From NCBI GenBank assembly GCA_043513745.1, contig CP121341.1, positions 310,001 to 374,000 of the forward strand: DNA of 64,000 bases, given 5' to 3'. Of the stretch, positions 16,632-25,501 are shown piece by piece. The notes under the pieces are model-generated. The model was not told the origin of the DNA. It searched no databases and was given only the letters and a program-made list of their open reading frames with translations. The first letter of the stretch is position 1. Each line of letters starts with the position of its first letter. Source of the DNA: Henriciella sp043513745. GTDB lineage: Bacteria > Pseudomonadota > Alphaproteobacteria > Caulobacterales > Hyphomonadaceae. Position numbers and translations under genes: made by a program.

Positions 16632-18485
16632 TTAAGACACCATTTTCAGGCTGGGCGGTTCGTCCTGCACGAGGCGCGGTTTGCCAAGCCAGTATCCCTG
16701 GATCGTATCCGCGCCGAGCAATGCAATGCGACGCGCCGCCTGCTCGGTTTCGATCCCTTCAACGCAGGACTCAAGCCCGAGCTGCTTCGCCAAACGAATA
16801 GCGGCGAGCAGAATGCTCTTACTCTGGGTGCTTTTGTCAGACTTCTGGACGAAGCTTTGATCGATTTTCAGTTTGTCGAGCGGCAGCGTGTCCAGCATGG
16901 ACAGCGATGAATAACCGGTTCCAAAATCGTCCAGCGCGATAGCGAAACCCAGTTCGCGCGCCTGACGGAGGATCGCAACGTTGCGATCGACGTTTCGGAA
17001 CGCCACCTCTTCCGTGATCTCTATCGTGATCGCATGCGGACGGACGTCGTGACGCTCAAGAATACGAAGCAACGATTCCAGGAAGTCGGAAGCCACAAGC
17101 TGCGCCGGCGAAACATTGATGGCCAGCTTTTGATCGGTCAGATTGAGCTTGGTTAGGGCTTCATCCAGCGTGACCCAGAGGATCTCGTTCAGCAGGCCCA
17201 GCTTTTCAGCAATCGGAATAAAGTCTTTCGGACTCGGGTCGCGTTCAAATCCACTATTGGTCCAACGCGTCAGCAGTTCATAAGCGATAACATCCAGCGA
17301 GTGAGCGTTGGCAATCGGTTGGACGGCGGCACGGATCTGGCCGTTCTTGATGGCGGATTTCAATTCCATTTCGAGCGTTGAACTGGCGATCGCGTCGTTG
17401 TCGACTAGCGGATTGAATTTGGCCCAATGCGTGTTGCCGCTTTTTGCTCGGCGCATTGCAGTGTCAGCGGCTCTTAGAAGACCAGAAAGGGATTGCTCGA
17501 CGGTCTGGCCATGCGCATAGCCGATCGAAGCGCCAATTGGGATAACGCCCGACTCCCAACGCATGTCCTGCGTGATCTGGGCGTGCAGCGTTTCTATGTG
17601 CGTTGCCATGGTCTCTTCGCAGGCTTCTGCATCGAAAAGCACAGCAAATTCGTCTCCGCCAAGGCGTGCGCTCAATTCAACATGCGGAACATCACCGATG
17701 CGTTGGGCCACTTTGCAAAGCACCTCGTCTCCGACCGCGTGCCCATATTGGTCGTTCAGCGGTTTGAAGTGATCGAGGTCGACGAACACGATGCAGATCT
17801 CTGAACGGGTCGGCCACAGGGCACGAAGTTTTTCCATGAACGCCCGGCGATTCATCAAGCCCGTCAGAACATCGGTCGCGGCAAGCTTTTCGGTTTCAGT
17901 GACTAATTCGAACAGATTCTCGTCGGCGCGCTGCCGCGAGAACGTGACGACTGCGAACAGACAGATCGAAAAGCCGGACAGCGCGGCCACGACCAAGCTG
18001 AAAGCAAATTGCTCGCTCGGCATCCACTCCACATTGAAACTCAGATCAGCGAACAACCACGTATAACAAAACACACAGACGAATTGCACTGGCGCAAGCA
18101 TCAGAAGACGTCTGGTGTCTAGCGCCATCATGAAGAATAAAGGTACAAGCAGAATGACGGGAAGGTCGAATGCCCGGCTATTGCCCATGAAACCACCGCC
18201 GAAATTCTTGACCCAAAACAGCGCGAACATGGCCATACAACCATTGAAGAAGATCGTTCGGACATGAAAGTTTCGGTGGGCGCTTAGCGTTATTCCACCG
18301 AGCAGCACCGCGTAGGCCGGGATGACGACCCGAACCAGCCAAGTGTCCTTACCGCTTGCATGGTAGAGCATGTAGAGAAATGCCGCGAAGCCAAGGCCGA
18401 GAATACCCACCCAGTATGCGTGCATACGCGTGCGCTCTGACATGTCGAGCTTCGTCGTTTTTAAATGTGATGTTCCCGCAGACAT
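16632..18485 (-). CDS. Membrane GGDEF-EAL cyclic di-GMP enzyme
   Basis: A 617-residue inner-membrane protein. About six hydrophobic helices span residues 25-182. A GGDEF domain (~200-355) has the intact signature GGDEF at 276-280, and an EAL domain follows (~375-610). The EAL motif reads ELL at 403-405, but the catalytic Glu is kept. DDFGTG (519-524) and KLKID are intact, so both c-di-GMP synthesis and breakdown look possible. Net activity cannot be told from sequence. It is convergent with the channel gene. Confidence 0.93.
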   Translation of the reverse strand: MSAGTSHLKTTKLDMSERTRMHAYWVGILGLGFAAFLYMLYHASGKDTWLVRVVIPAYAVLLGGITLSAHRNFHVRTIFFNGCMAMFALFWVKNFGGGFMGNSRAFDLPVILLVPLFFMMALDTRRLLMLAPVQFVCVFCYTWLFADLSFNVEWMPSEQFAFSLVVAALSGFSICLFAVVTFSRQRADENLFELVTETEKLAATDVLTGLMNRRAFMEKLRALWPTRSEICIVFVDLDHFKPLNDQYGHAVGDEVLCKVAQRIGDVPHVELSARLGGDEFAVLFDAEACEETMATHIETLHAQITQDMRWESGVIPIGASIGYAHGQTVEQSLSGLLRAADTAMRRAKSGNTHWAKFNPLVDNDAIASSTLEMELKSAIKNGQIRAAVQPIANAHSLDVIAYELLTRWTNSGFERDPSPKDFIPIAEKLGLLNEILWVTLDEALTKLNLTDQKLAINVSPAQLVASDFLESLLRILERHDVRPHAITIEITEEVAFRNVDRNVAILRQARELGFAIALDDFGTGYSSLSMLDTLPLDKLKIDQSFVQKSDKSTQSKSILLAAIRLAKQLGLESCVEGIETEQAARRIALLGADTIQGYWLGKPRLVQDEPPSLKMVS

Positions 18486-18524
18486 ATCGAAACGCTAGCA
18501 GGTTTGGATAAAAATCTACTTCCG

Positions 18525-18548
18525 GTCGAGTATTTAAATATTCTCGAC
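18525..18548. promoter_or_regulatory. AT-centred palindrome upstream of the GGDEF-EAL gene
   Basis: GTCGAG (18525-18530) and CTCGAC (18543-18548) flank a TATTTAAATA core, about 40 bp before the GGDEF-EAL start. It could be an operator, or the terminator of the upstream serine hydrolase gene: on the minus strand it is followed, after about 10 bases, by TTTTTAT. Confidence 0.35.
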
Positions 18549-18597
18549 TAAGTAGTATTTCATTATTATTTTGGGACGCTTTTTATTCTGAACCGCG

Positions 18598-19770
18598 CTA
18601 GTCGCTTGCGGGCGTATCCAGTTGCAGCCAGTCCTTGGCTTCCAGCCCGTAGATCATGTCCATGACTTCAAACTGGACCCCGACCGGCTTGCGTGAATTG
18701 GAGTTCCAGAGCGCCACCACTCCTGCGTTTCGTTCAGGATCGAAGAGGATCATTGAACGGTACCCATCAACGGCGCCGCGATGCCCGACGACGCGGTAGC
18801 CTGGTTTCCCGTATTTGTAGACACGCCATCCGAGCGCGTACCGCGCGTCGCGGAGGTGGCCACCATAACGTCGGCTCATGCTGGACTGTTCGCGTCTGGT
18901 GTAGACGCGGGGGGTGTGAAGCTCTGTCAGCGTATCCGGAGACAAGACTTCAGGCTCAAGCCCCATCTGTGCGCGTGCAAACTGGGCGAGGTCGCGGATG
19001 GAGCCATTGACCCCGCCAGCAGCCGGAACGCGGTAATAGGACCGGTTCACGGTGCGTTTAACTGGCCGCGGATCTGCACGGCGCTTACGGTGCGGCTCGG
19101 CCCAGGAATAGGACTTCAGCAAAGCTTCTAGACCGTAACTCGCATCCTGCATGTTGAGGGGCTGAAACAGCTCAAGCCGAACGACTTCCTCAAAATCAAT
19201 GCCGCGAACCGAGGCGACGATCTCTGAAATCGCGTCGAACGCAACGTTCTGATAGGTGTGGCACTCGCCGACGCTGCAGGTTCGCTTGAGCTTGCCGAGC
19301 GCTTTGCGGATCTGCGCCGGATCGCCGCCATCTTCGAGGCGCGTATCGTAAGCGTTCGGGACAATACCGATCTGGTGCGAGAGCAGGTCATCCAGCGTGC
19401 CGACCTTCTCACCGCCGAGTGGAAGCCTGAGAGACGTCTTGAACTTGGATATCGTGTCAGAGAACGTTAGCTGCCCATCCGCCACCATTTTACCAACTGC
19501 CGTTGACGCAACGCCTTTCGACAGGGACGCCCAGCGAAAGACTGTATGATCGTTGACGGGGTCTCCCCCGAACTTGGTGACGCCATACCCCTCAGCAAAA
19601 GTGATTTCGCCGTCTTCGATCACGGCGACGGCGAGACCAACAATTTCTGGATCAGAGGCGAGACGGGTCAGGCGCTCATCTAAAACGTCAAAATCAACCG
19701 GTTCAGAGACGGCCGTTCCGAGCAACAACACAGCAGCAAGTGCGAGAGCGATGAGGCGAAATGCGAACAT
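18598..19770 (-). CDS. Serine hydrolase, beta-lactamase class C/AmpC-like family
   Basis: A 390-residue exported protein with a signal peptide (FRLIALALAAVLLLGTA). It has the three penicilloyl serine transferase motifs: SLSK in WASLSKGVAS (nucleophile and general base), YQN in HTYQNVAFD, and HRG in VGHRGAVDGYRS in place of KTG. The HRG form is common in esterase- and DD-peptidase-like members rather than true beta-lactamases. It follows the D,D-carboxypeptidase gene by 9 bp, which suggests a joint role in cell-wall turnover (inference). Confidence 0.88.
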   Translation of the reverse strand: MFAFRLIALALAAVLLLGTAVSEPVDFDVLDERLTRLASDPEIVGLAVAVIEDGEITFAEGYGVTKFGGDPVNDHTVFRWASLSKGVASTAVGKMVADGQLTFSDTISKFKTSLRLPLGGEKVGTLDDLLSHQIGIVPNAYDTRLEDGGDPAQIRKALGKLKRTCSVGECHTYQNVAFDAISEIVASVRGIDFEEVVRLELFQPLNMQDASYGLEALLKSYSWAEPHRKRRADPRPVKRTVNRSYYRVPAAGGVNGSIRDLAQFARAQMGLEPEVLSPDTLTELHTPRVYTRREQSSMSRRYGGHLRDARYALGWRVYKYGKPGYRVVGHRGAVDGYRSMILFDPERNAGVVALWNSNSRKPVGVQFEVMDMIYGLEAKDWLQLDTPASD

Positions 19771-19779
19771 GATCGCCCC

Positions 19780-20754
19780 CTATTCTGGCTTCGAGCCTTC
19801 ATCCCCTTCGGCCACGACCGTACTCGCGCCAAAAATGCGTCCATTAAGAACAGGCATTGCAGCAGCGTTTGGGTCGATCGGCGGCTGGATGTCGCTGAAC
19901 GTCATGCGCATCCGCAATTCTGGCGCTTCGTCATCTTGTTCGAAACTTTTATAAGCAGCCTCGATCAGATCCGAGACGTGCTGATCGCGCGACCGCGCCG
20001 TCGATCCGCCAAACATAATCGCAACGACACGGCGACCGCGGCGTTTTGCGCTGGCCATCAGGTTGAACCCCGACGCGCGCGTATAGCCGGTCTTGATCCC
20101 GTCCACACCAGAGACTTTGCCGATCAGTTTGTTGTGGTTGCGATAATTGGCACGGCCCCAGCTGAACTTGGTATTGGCGAAATAGCCATAATAGTCAGCG
20201 TGATCTTGCAATAGCCGTTCTGCTAGTACCGACATGTCGCGCGCTGTAGAAAGCTGCTGTGAGTTGGGCAGGCCAGACGCGTTTTTGAACGTCGTGCTCT
20301 CCATGCCCATCGCCTCAGCCTTGGCCGTCATGAGGGTCGCGAAGCGCTGCTCCGTTCCGCCGAGACGTTCGGCAACGACCACAGCCACATCATTTGCAGA
20401 TTTGGTGATCAGCGCATTGATCGCGTCCTTAGTCGTGATTGTGGAGCCGGCGCGTAGACGCAGAGAAGATGGCGGCTGGCTCGCCGCCGCGCGCGAAACA
20501 GGCAACTGCTCATAGAGTTTAACCTCGCCGCTCTTCATCGCGTCGAACAGCATATACAACGTCATCGCCTTGGTCAGCGACGCTGGGTATCTCGGCGCAT
20601 CGGCATGCCGTGCGTGCAGCACCTGGTCGGTTTCGAGATCAATCACGATGGAGGCGTATTTTTCTGCTGATGCCGTCGATTGGGCCCCAAGCGCCAGGAG
20701 GGTTCCGGCCACCAGAGCGGATTTGATCGAAATCGCAGAAAAACCAACGGCCAT
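19780..20754 (-). CDS. D-alanyl-D-alanine carboxypeptidase (PBP5/6 type, peptidase S11)
   Basis: The periplasmic enzyme trims the terminal D-Ala of peptidoglycan pentapeptides. The S11 motifs are present: SLTK (YPASLTKAMTLY), SAND (ITKSANDVAV) and KTG (DGIKTGYTR). ATG 20754 is preferred because GGAGA precedes it and a signal peptide (SALVAGTLLALGAQSTASA) starts 13 residues later. Upstream in-frame codons extend to 20838 but lack a ribosome binding site. The C-terminal PBP5_C domain is short or absent. Probably an operon with the serine hydrolase. Confidence 0.93.
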   Translation of the reverse strand: MAVGFSAISIKSALVAGTLLALGAQSTASAEKYASIVIDLETDQVLHARHADAPRYPASLTKAMTLYMLFDAMKSGEVKLYEQLPVSRAAASQPPSSLRLRAGSTITTKDAINALITKSANDVAVVVAERLGGTEQRFATLMTAKAEAMGMESTTFKNASGLPNSQQLSTARDMSVLAERLLQDHADYYGYFANTKFSWGRANYRNHNKLIGKVSGVDGIKTGYTRASGFNLMASAKRRGRRVVAIMFGGSTARSRDQHVSDLIEAAYKSFEQDDEAPELRMRMTFSDIQPPIDPNAAAMPVLNGRIFGASTVVAEGDEGSKPE

Positions 20755-20965
20755 GCACGGGTCTCCAATTAGAGCATTCCCCGGCATCCCGAGAAAACAG
20801 TAGGATCGATTCATAAGGTTAGCTAGAGGTAAATGCACATGGCATTTCTGTTAGGATTTGTGCCCCTTTTGTTACCTCAACCTTAATTTTGTGCACTGCA
20901 CAATTTTTTGTTGCAATTGCGAGATGGCGCCGTATATTACGTGGCGTAAACAAGGACTTTGGATC

Positions 20966-21382
20966 ATGACCGCCACCCCTTCTTCTCCGTTCGCTTTGCC
21001 TTTTCGCGCGTTCGATACAGACGCGTTTGCGAACTTCTTTCCCAATCAAGATTCGATGGGCACGCTCGCGCGCGGCGCAATGGAAGCCTCAACCGCCAGC
21101 ACACGCGCTTCGGTCAAAGGCATGCAGGATGTCGGACAAACCATGATGGGCCACCTTAAGCAGCAGATGGCTCTGTCGGTTGAAACCGGTAAGAAGCTGT
21201 CCGAAGCGGGCACGCTGTCTGAAGCAATGACCGTACAGACGGGCTTTGTGAAATCAGCTTTCGAGAACAACCTCAAAGGCTTCAACGAGCTTTCAGAAGT
21301 GTATGCCGACACAATGCGTGAGGCATTTGCGCCGCTGGCCAAGCAGGCTAAGAAAACCGCAAAGAGCGCAGCCAGCGCCTAA
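20966..21382 (+). CDS. Phasin family protein
   Basis: A 138-residue helical protein without a signal. Residues ~30-125 are continuous amphipathic helix, as in phasins that coat polyhydroxyalkanoate granules, and the Ala/Lys-rich tail (AKQAKKTAKSAASA) is typical. ATG 20966 starts MTATPSSPF; the longer upstream frame has no ribosome binding site and is Cys-rich. The upstream 85 bp hold two TGC/GCA dyads (TGCACTGCA, TTGCAATTGC), similar in style to PhaR sites, though that link is tentative. Confidence 0.8.
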   Translation: MTATPSSPFALPFRAFDTDAFANFFPNQDSMGTLARGAMEASTASTRASVKGMQDVGQTMMGHLKQQMALSVETGKKLSEAGTLSEAMTVQTGFVKSAFENNLKGFNELSEVYADTMREAFAPLAKQAKKTAKSAASA

Positions 21383-21421
21383 GCGTTCCGCAAACGCCTG
21401 CATATCAGACGCAGTCAAGAT

Positions 21422-21450
21422 AGAGCCGGGCATGAAAGCCTGGCTCTTTC
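21422..21450 (+). terminator. Intrinsic terminator after the phasin gene
   Basis: AGAGCCGGGC and GCCTGGCTCT form a near-perfect stem around ATGAAA, followed by TTTC. It lies 40 bp after the phasin stop. Confidence 0.75.
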
Positions 21451-21499
21451 AGTTTAAACACCTGACAAACCCATCGACTTCCGGCAAGTTCGACGGACC

Positions 21500-21895
21500 A
21501 TGTCTGATTTTATTTCCTTCAAGTCGCTAAAACGCCCGCCCAAGCCCAATACTTGCCTGGTCGCGCCTGAGAATCATTGCCTGGCTGCGGAGCCGGATTT
21601 TGCGCCGCCTGTTGTGCCGTTGACGGGACGCGGTCTCTATTCGCGCCTCAGTGAAGTCATCGCGTCTGAACGCAGTTGGGGAAAACTCGAAGCAGACCCC
21701 GAACAGTTACGGATCAAGTTCGTCGCGACGACGGGGCTGATGCGCTTCAAAGACGATGTCGATATTGAAGTGATCCCGCTTGAGAATGGCAAAGCAACCT
21801 TCGCAATCTATTCCCGGTCTCGGATCGGATATTCCGACCTAGGCGCCAATCGCAAACGCGTGAGCGATTTAATTCGACGCGTGACCACAAATTGA
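21500..21895 (+). CDS. DUF1499 family protein
   Basis: A 131-residue protein. The section from RGLYSRLSEVIASE through GLMRFKDDVDIEV to YSRSRIGYSDLGANRKRV is the DUF1499 signature, including the RSRIGxxDxGxNRxR ending. Many members are lipoproteins or exported, but here no signal is visible. A weak GACGG precedes the ATG. The family function is unknown. Confidence 0.8.
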   Translation: MSDFISFKSLKRPPKPNTCLVAPENHCLAAEPDFAPPVVPLTGRGLYSRLSEVIASERSWGKLEADPEQLRIKFVATTGLMRFKDDVDIEVIPLENGKATFAIYSRSRIGYSDLGANRKRVSDLIRRVTTN

Positions 21896-21970
21896 TCAAT
21901 TTCTAGCTTGATCCTACGGCAACACAGCGTCAGTCTACACTTTCGGAAAGGAACGCTTATCTTCTAGGCC

Positions 21971-22348
21971 ATGTCTATCAGAATCGACCGCATAACGCTC
22001 TCAGACCCAGAAGGGCCGAACGATCCAATGAATCCGGATGGCGGCGATGACGCTGGTCTTGGAATTGCCACCAAGACGCGCGTTCGCACCAAGAAACCGA
22101 GCATGTATCGGGTTTTGATCCTGAATGACGATTACACGCCGATGGAGTTTGTCGTGCTGATCCTTGAGCGCTTTTTCAGCAAGAGCCGGGAACAGGCGAC
22201 TCGGATTATGCTGCACGTTCATCAGAAGGGCGTCGGTGTCTGCGGCGTCTATACGTACGAAGTTGCGGAGACCAAAGTTGCGCAGGTCATGGATATGGCC
22301 CGGCGCAATGAGCACCCCCTGCAATGCACAATGGAAAAAGAGGACTAG
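21971..22348 (+). CDS. clpS: ATP-dependent Clp protease adaptor ClpS
   Basis: A 125-residue adaptor that delivers N-degron substrates to ClpAP. The conserved core is YRVLILNDDYTPMEFVV (NDD...M binds the N-terminal residue), followed by HVHQKGVGVCGVYTYEVAE. The N-terminal extension of ~40 residues is Asp/Gly/Pro-rich. It is 9 bp upstream of clpA in the standard pairing. Confidence 0.96.
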   Translation: MSIRIDRITLSDPEGPNDPMNPDGGDDAGLGIATKTRVRTKKPSMYRVLILNDDYTPMEFVVLILERFFSKSREQATRIMLHVHQKGVGVCGVYTYEVAETKVAQVMDMARRNEHPLQCTMEKED

Positions 22349-22357
22349 GAGAAACAC

Positions 22358-24676
22358 ATGCCGAGCTTAACCCCTAGCCTCGAAAACGCCCTCGAACGCG
22401 CCCTCACCGCAGCGGGCGAGCGCCAGCACGAATACGCGACTCTTGAGCACCTCCTCCTGGCGCTGACCGAGGATGAAGACGCAATTGAGGTGATGAGCGC
22501 CTGCAAAGTTGACATCGCGTCTCTGAAACAAGCCCTCGAACAATATATCGACGAAGACCTCTCCAGCCTGATAACTGATAACCCGTCAGGACGGGTGCAG
22601 CCGACGGCGGCTTTCCAGCGGGTCGTACAACGCGCCGTTCTCCATGTTGAGAGTTCCGGGCGCGATGAGGTTTCCGGTGCGAACATTCTCATCTCGATCT
22701 TCTCGGAGCGAGAAAGCCACGCAACGTACTTCCTGCAGGAACAGGACATGACCCGCTATGACGCGGTCAACTATGTCAGCCATGGCGTTTCGAAAGTGCC
22801 GGGTCAGAACCGCCCGACCACGCCGCGGGGCGCAGAGCCAGAAGAGGCCGTTCCAAACGCACCGCAAAGCGAGGCGCTGGATGCCTATTGCGTCAACCTG
22901 AATGAGAAAGCCAAGCAAGGAAAAATCGATCCACTGATCGGGCGTCAGCTTGAAATTGAGCGTTGCATCGAAGTGCTCTGCCGCCGGTCCAAGAACAATC
23001 CGATCCTCGTCGGTGATCCAGGCGTCGGCAAAACCGCGATTGCGGAAGGCCTGGCACGCATGATCGTCAATGGCGAAGTGCCGGAAATTCTAGATGATGC
23101 TACGATCTGGGCGCTGGATATGGGCGCTCTCCTAGCTGGCACACGCTATCGCGGCGATTTCGAAGAACGCTTGAAAGCCGTCATGAAAGAAATTGGCGAG
23201 CAGGAAAAAGGCATTCTCTTTATCGACGAGATCCACACCATCATCGGCGCCGGAGCAACCTCAGGCGGCGCGATGGACGCCTCTAATCTGCTGAAGCCTG
23301 CGCTGCAGAACGGCGAAGTGCGGTGCATGGGCTCGACCACGTTCAAAGAGTATAAGCAGCACTTCGAAAAAGACCGGGCTCTGTCTCGCCGGTTCCGCAA
23401 GATCGATGTGGTTGAACCGAATGTCGAAGACGCAGTGAAAATCCTCACCGGTCTCAAATCGACCTTCGAGGATTTCCATGGCCTGCGTTATACCAATGAC
23501 GCCATCCGGGCTGCGGTGGAGCTATCGGCCCGCTATATGACCGATCGCAAGCTGCCCGACAAAGCGATCGATGTGATCGATGAAGCCGGCGCAACGCAAT
23601 GGCTGGTCCCGGAGAGCAAGCGTCGCAAGACGATCGGCGTGAAGGAAGTCGAAGCGATTGTGGCCAAGATTGCCCGCATCCCCCCAAAACAGGTCACGAA
23701 AGACGATGCCCAGGCGATCAAGTCGCTAGAGGCCGATCTAAAGCGCGTGGTCTACGGCCAGGAAGCTGCGATCGACGCGTTGTCGAGTGCGATCAAACTA
23801 TCGCGCGCTGGCCTGCGCGAACCGAACAAACCAATCGGCTCTTACTTGTTCACCGGTCCGACCGGCGTCGGGAAAACCGAAGTGACTCGCCAACTTGCCT
23901 CTATTCTGGGCGTCGAGCTTCACCGCTTCGACATGTCAGAATATATGGAGCGTCACTCGATCTCTCGCCTGATCGGTGCCCCTCCCGGCTATGTTGGATA
24001 TGACGAAGGCGGCCTACTGACGGACGCCGTCATGCAGCACCCTCACTCCGTCGTCCTGCTCGACGAGATCGAGAAAGCACATCCAGATCTGTTCAACGTG
24101 CTCCTTCAGGTGATGGACAATGGCACGCTGACCGATGCGAATGGCCGCAAGGTCGACTTCCGCAATGTCATTCTGGTGATGACCACAAATGCGGGTGCTT
24201 CGGACGCCGCCAAGAACTCCATCGGGTTTGGCCGCGGCCGCAAGGATGACGAACAGGAAGAGGCTCTGAAACGCCTGTTCACACCGGAATTCCGCAACCG
24301 CCTGGACGCCGTGATTACGTTTGGTGGTCTGACGCCTGAAATCATCGAGCGCGTGGTCGAGAAATTTGTGCTGCAGCTTGAAGTTCAGCTGGCGGATCGA
24401 AACGTGACGATTGAACTGGCCGCAGGGGCCCGCGACTGGCTCGCCAAGCGCGGCTTTGACGCCGAGTTTGGGGCTCGTCCTCTGGCCCGTGTCATTTCCG
24501 AGTACGTGAAGAAGCCAATGGCCGAAGAACTCCTGTTCGGAAAACTCGCCAAAGGCGGCACGGTGAAAATCGGTCACGACAAGAAGAAGGACGAATTGAC
24601 CTTCAAATATGTCGAGGACAAGCCGACCAAGCGGAAGCCAAAGACCCCCGGCAAAGGCAAGCCTGAGAAGGTTTAG
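22358..24676 (+). CDS. clpA: ATP-dependent Clp protease ATP-binding subunit ClpA
   Basis: A 772-residue AAA+ unfoldase. An N-terminal Clp repeat domain (residues ~1-145) docks ClpS. The first AAA module has Walker A GDPGVGKT and Walker B ILFIDEIH; the second has GPTGVGKT and VVLLDEIEKAHPD. The IGFG loop (SIGFGRGRKDDE) that docks ClpP is present. There is no middle coiled coil, which separates it from ClpB. The C-terminus ends in a Lys/Pro-rich tail. AGGAG precedes the ATG. Confidence 0.97.
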   Translation: MPSLTPSLENALERALTAAGERQHEYATLEHLLLALTEDEDAIEVMSACKVDIASLKQALEQYIDEDLSSLITDNPSGRVQPTAAFQRVVQRAVLHVESSGRDEVSGANILISIFSERESHATYFLQEQDMTRYDAVNYVSHGVSKVPGQNRPTTPRGAEPEEAVPNAPQSEALDAYCVNLNEKAKQGKIDPLIGRQLEIERCIEVLCRRSKNNPILVGDPGVGKTAIAEGLARMIVNGEVPEILDDATIWALDMGALLAGTRYRGDFEERLKAVMKEIGEQEKGILFIDEIHTIIGAGATSGGAMDASNLLKPALQNGEVRCMGSTTFKEYKQHFEKDRALSRRFRKIDVVEPNVEDAVKILTGLKSTFEDFHGLRYTNDAIRAAVELSARYMTDRKLPDKAIDVIDEAGATQWLVPESKRRKTIGVKEVEAIVAKIARIPPKQVTKDDAQAIKSLEADLKRVVYGQEAAIDALSSAIKLSRAGLREPNKPIGSYLFTGPTGVGKTEVTRQLASILGVELHRFDMSEYMERHSISRLIGAPPGYVGYDEGGLLTDAVMQHPHSVVLLDEIEKAHPDLFNVLLQVMDNGTLTDANGRKVDFRNVILVMTTNAGASDAAKNSIGFGRGRKDDEQEEALKRLFTPEFRNRLDAVITFGGLTPEIIERVVEKFVLQLEVQLADRNVTIELAAGARDWLAKRGFDAEFGARPLARVISEYVKKPMAEELLFGKLAKGGTVKIGHDKKKDELTFKYVEDKPTKRKPKTPGKGKPEKV

Positions 24677-24849
24677 CGTTTTCGGGAACTATCGTAACTG
24701 ACCCCGAATAATAATAAGCTTTGAGTATCCGAAGATACCCGCGCAGGCAGGTATCCATGGATGGTTAGATCGTCTTGTTGCGGTGGATGGATTCTGTCCC
24801 TAGACACCTGCCTGCGCAGGTGTCGGCGAAGGAACTAGGAAGCCCCAGC
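24677..24849. other. Convergent intergenic region after clpA
   Basis: It holds two short palindromes (24733-24755, 24804-24823) and nothing else identifiable. The clpA and glyoxalase-like genes end toward each other here. Confidence 0.4.
24735..24824. repeat. Pair of short CCTGCGCAGG-type palindromes
   Basis: GATACCCGCGCAGGCAGGTATC (24733-24755) and ACACCTGCCTGCGCAGGTGT (24804-24823) are small GC-rich palindromes between clpA and the convergent glyoxalase-like gene. A related ATACCTGCAACCAGGTAT lies near 5672. They look like an intergenic repeat family and may form the bidirectional transcription end. Confidence 0.45.
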
Positions 24850-25293
24850 CTAAACCGAAAACGCGCTCTCACGTGCCACGGTCAGGTGTGGGGCGCCGTC
24901 GCTGGTCTTTTTCCAAGACACACCTTCCGGCGAAACCAGCGCTGTGACGCGTTGCCGAAAGGCAGAAAAGCTCTCCCAGTCAACCACATCGACAGGGTCG
25001 TCAAAGTGCAGGGTCAGCTCATACCCTTCGCCGCCATGCAATTCGCGAACGGCATGGACACGGCCTCGAAAGGCTCGCTTCAGATAGGCCCCGCTGACAC
25101 GCTCTCCGACTTGCCAGCAAGCTTCAGGTTCGTTCGACAGTCGGGCGGCGGCGGTGTTCCAATCGCGAAACCCCATCTCACGCGCGACTTGCTCGAGCGC
25201 GGCCGCATAGCTGAGCTTCGTCTCGCTATTTGCTTTGAGTTCGCGCGCACGGGCCTTTGCCTGCACGCGGGTATAAATGTGCTGTATCATCAC
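24850..25293 (-). CDS. Glyoxalase-related (Glyoxalase_8-type) protein
   Basis: A 147-residue cytoplasmic protein. Its N-terminal third (KARARELKANSETKLSYAAA, then LEQVAREMGFRDWNTAAARL) matches the short helical domain found in glyoxalase-related proteins that use the phrase GFRDWNT. The second half is beta-rich (VSGAYLKRAFRGRVHAVREL, YELTLHFDDPVDVVDWESF). No metal site is evident and the function is unknown. Confidence 0.65.
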   Translation of the reverse strand: MMIQHIYTRVQAKARARELKANSETKLSYAAALEQVAREMGFRDWNTAAARLSNEPEACWQVGERVSGAYLKRAFRGRVHAVRELHGGEGYELTLHFDDPVDVVDWESFSAFRQRVTALVSPEGVSWKKTSDGAPHLTVARESAFSV

Positions 25294-25501
25294 AGCGTCC
25301 TTTCACAATTCCAGTGTGGTCCAGCGAAGGGCGGGGCTCGCATTGCCGCCAGACCAGAAGTGAAAAGGTCTGCGATAGGCCGGAAAATCCGGGAGGTCTT
25401 CACCAAGGACTTTCGTCCAGCGAGCGGCAGGCGCCTCAACCGAGGCGCTCCCTTACGCGAGAAAGCGGGGAAAGGTCAACTCACCGTACTCAAATACCTG
25501 A

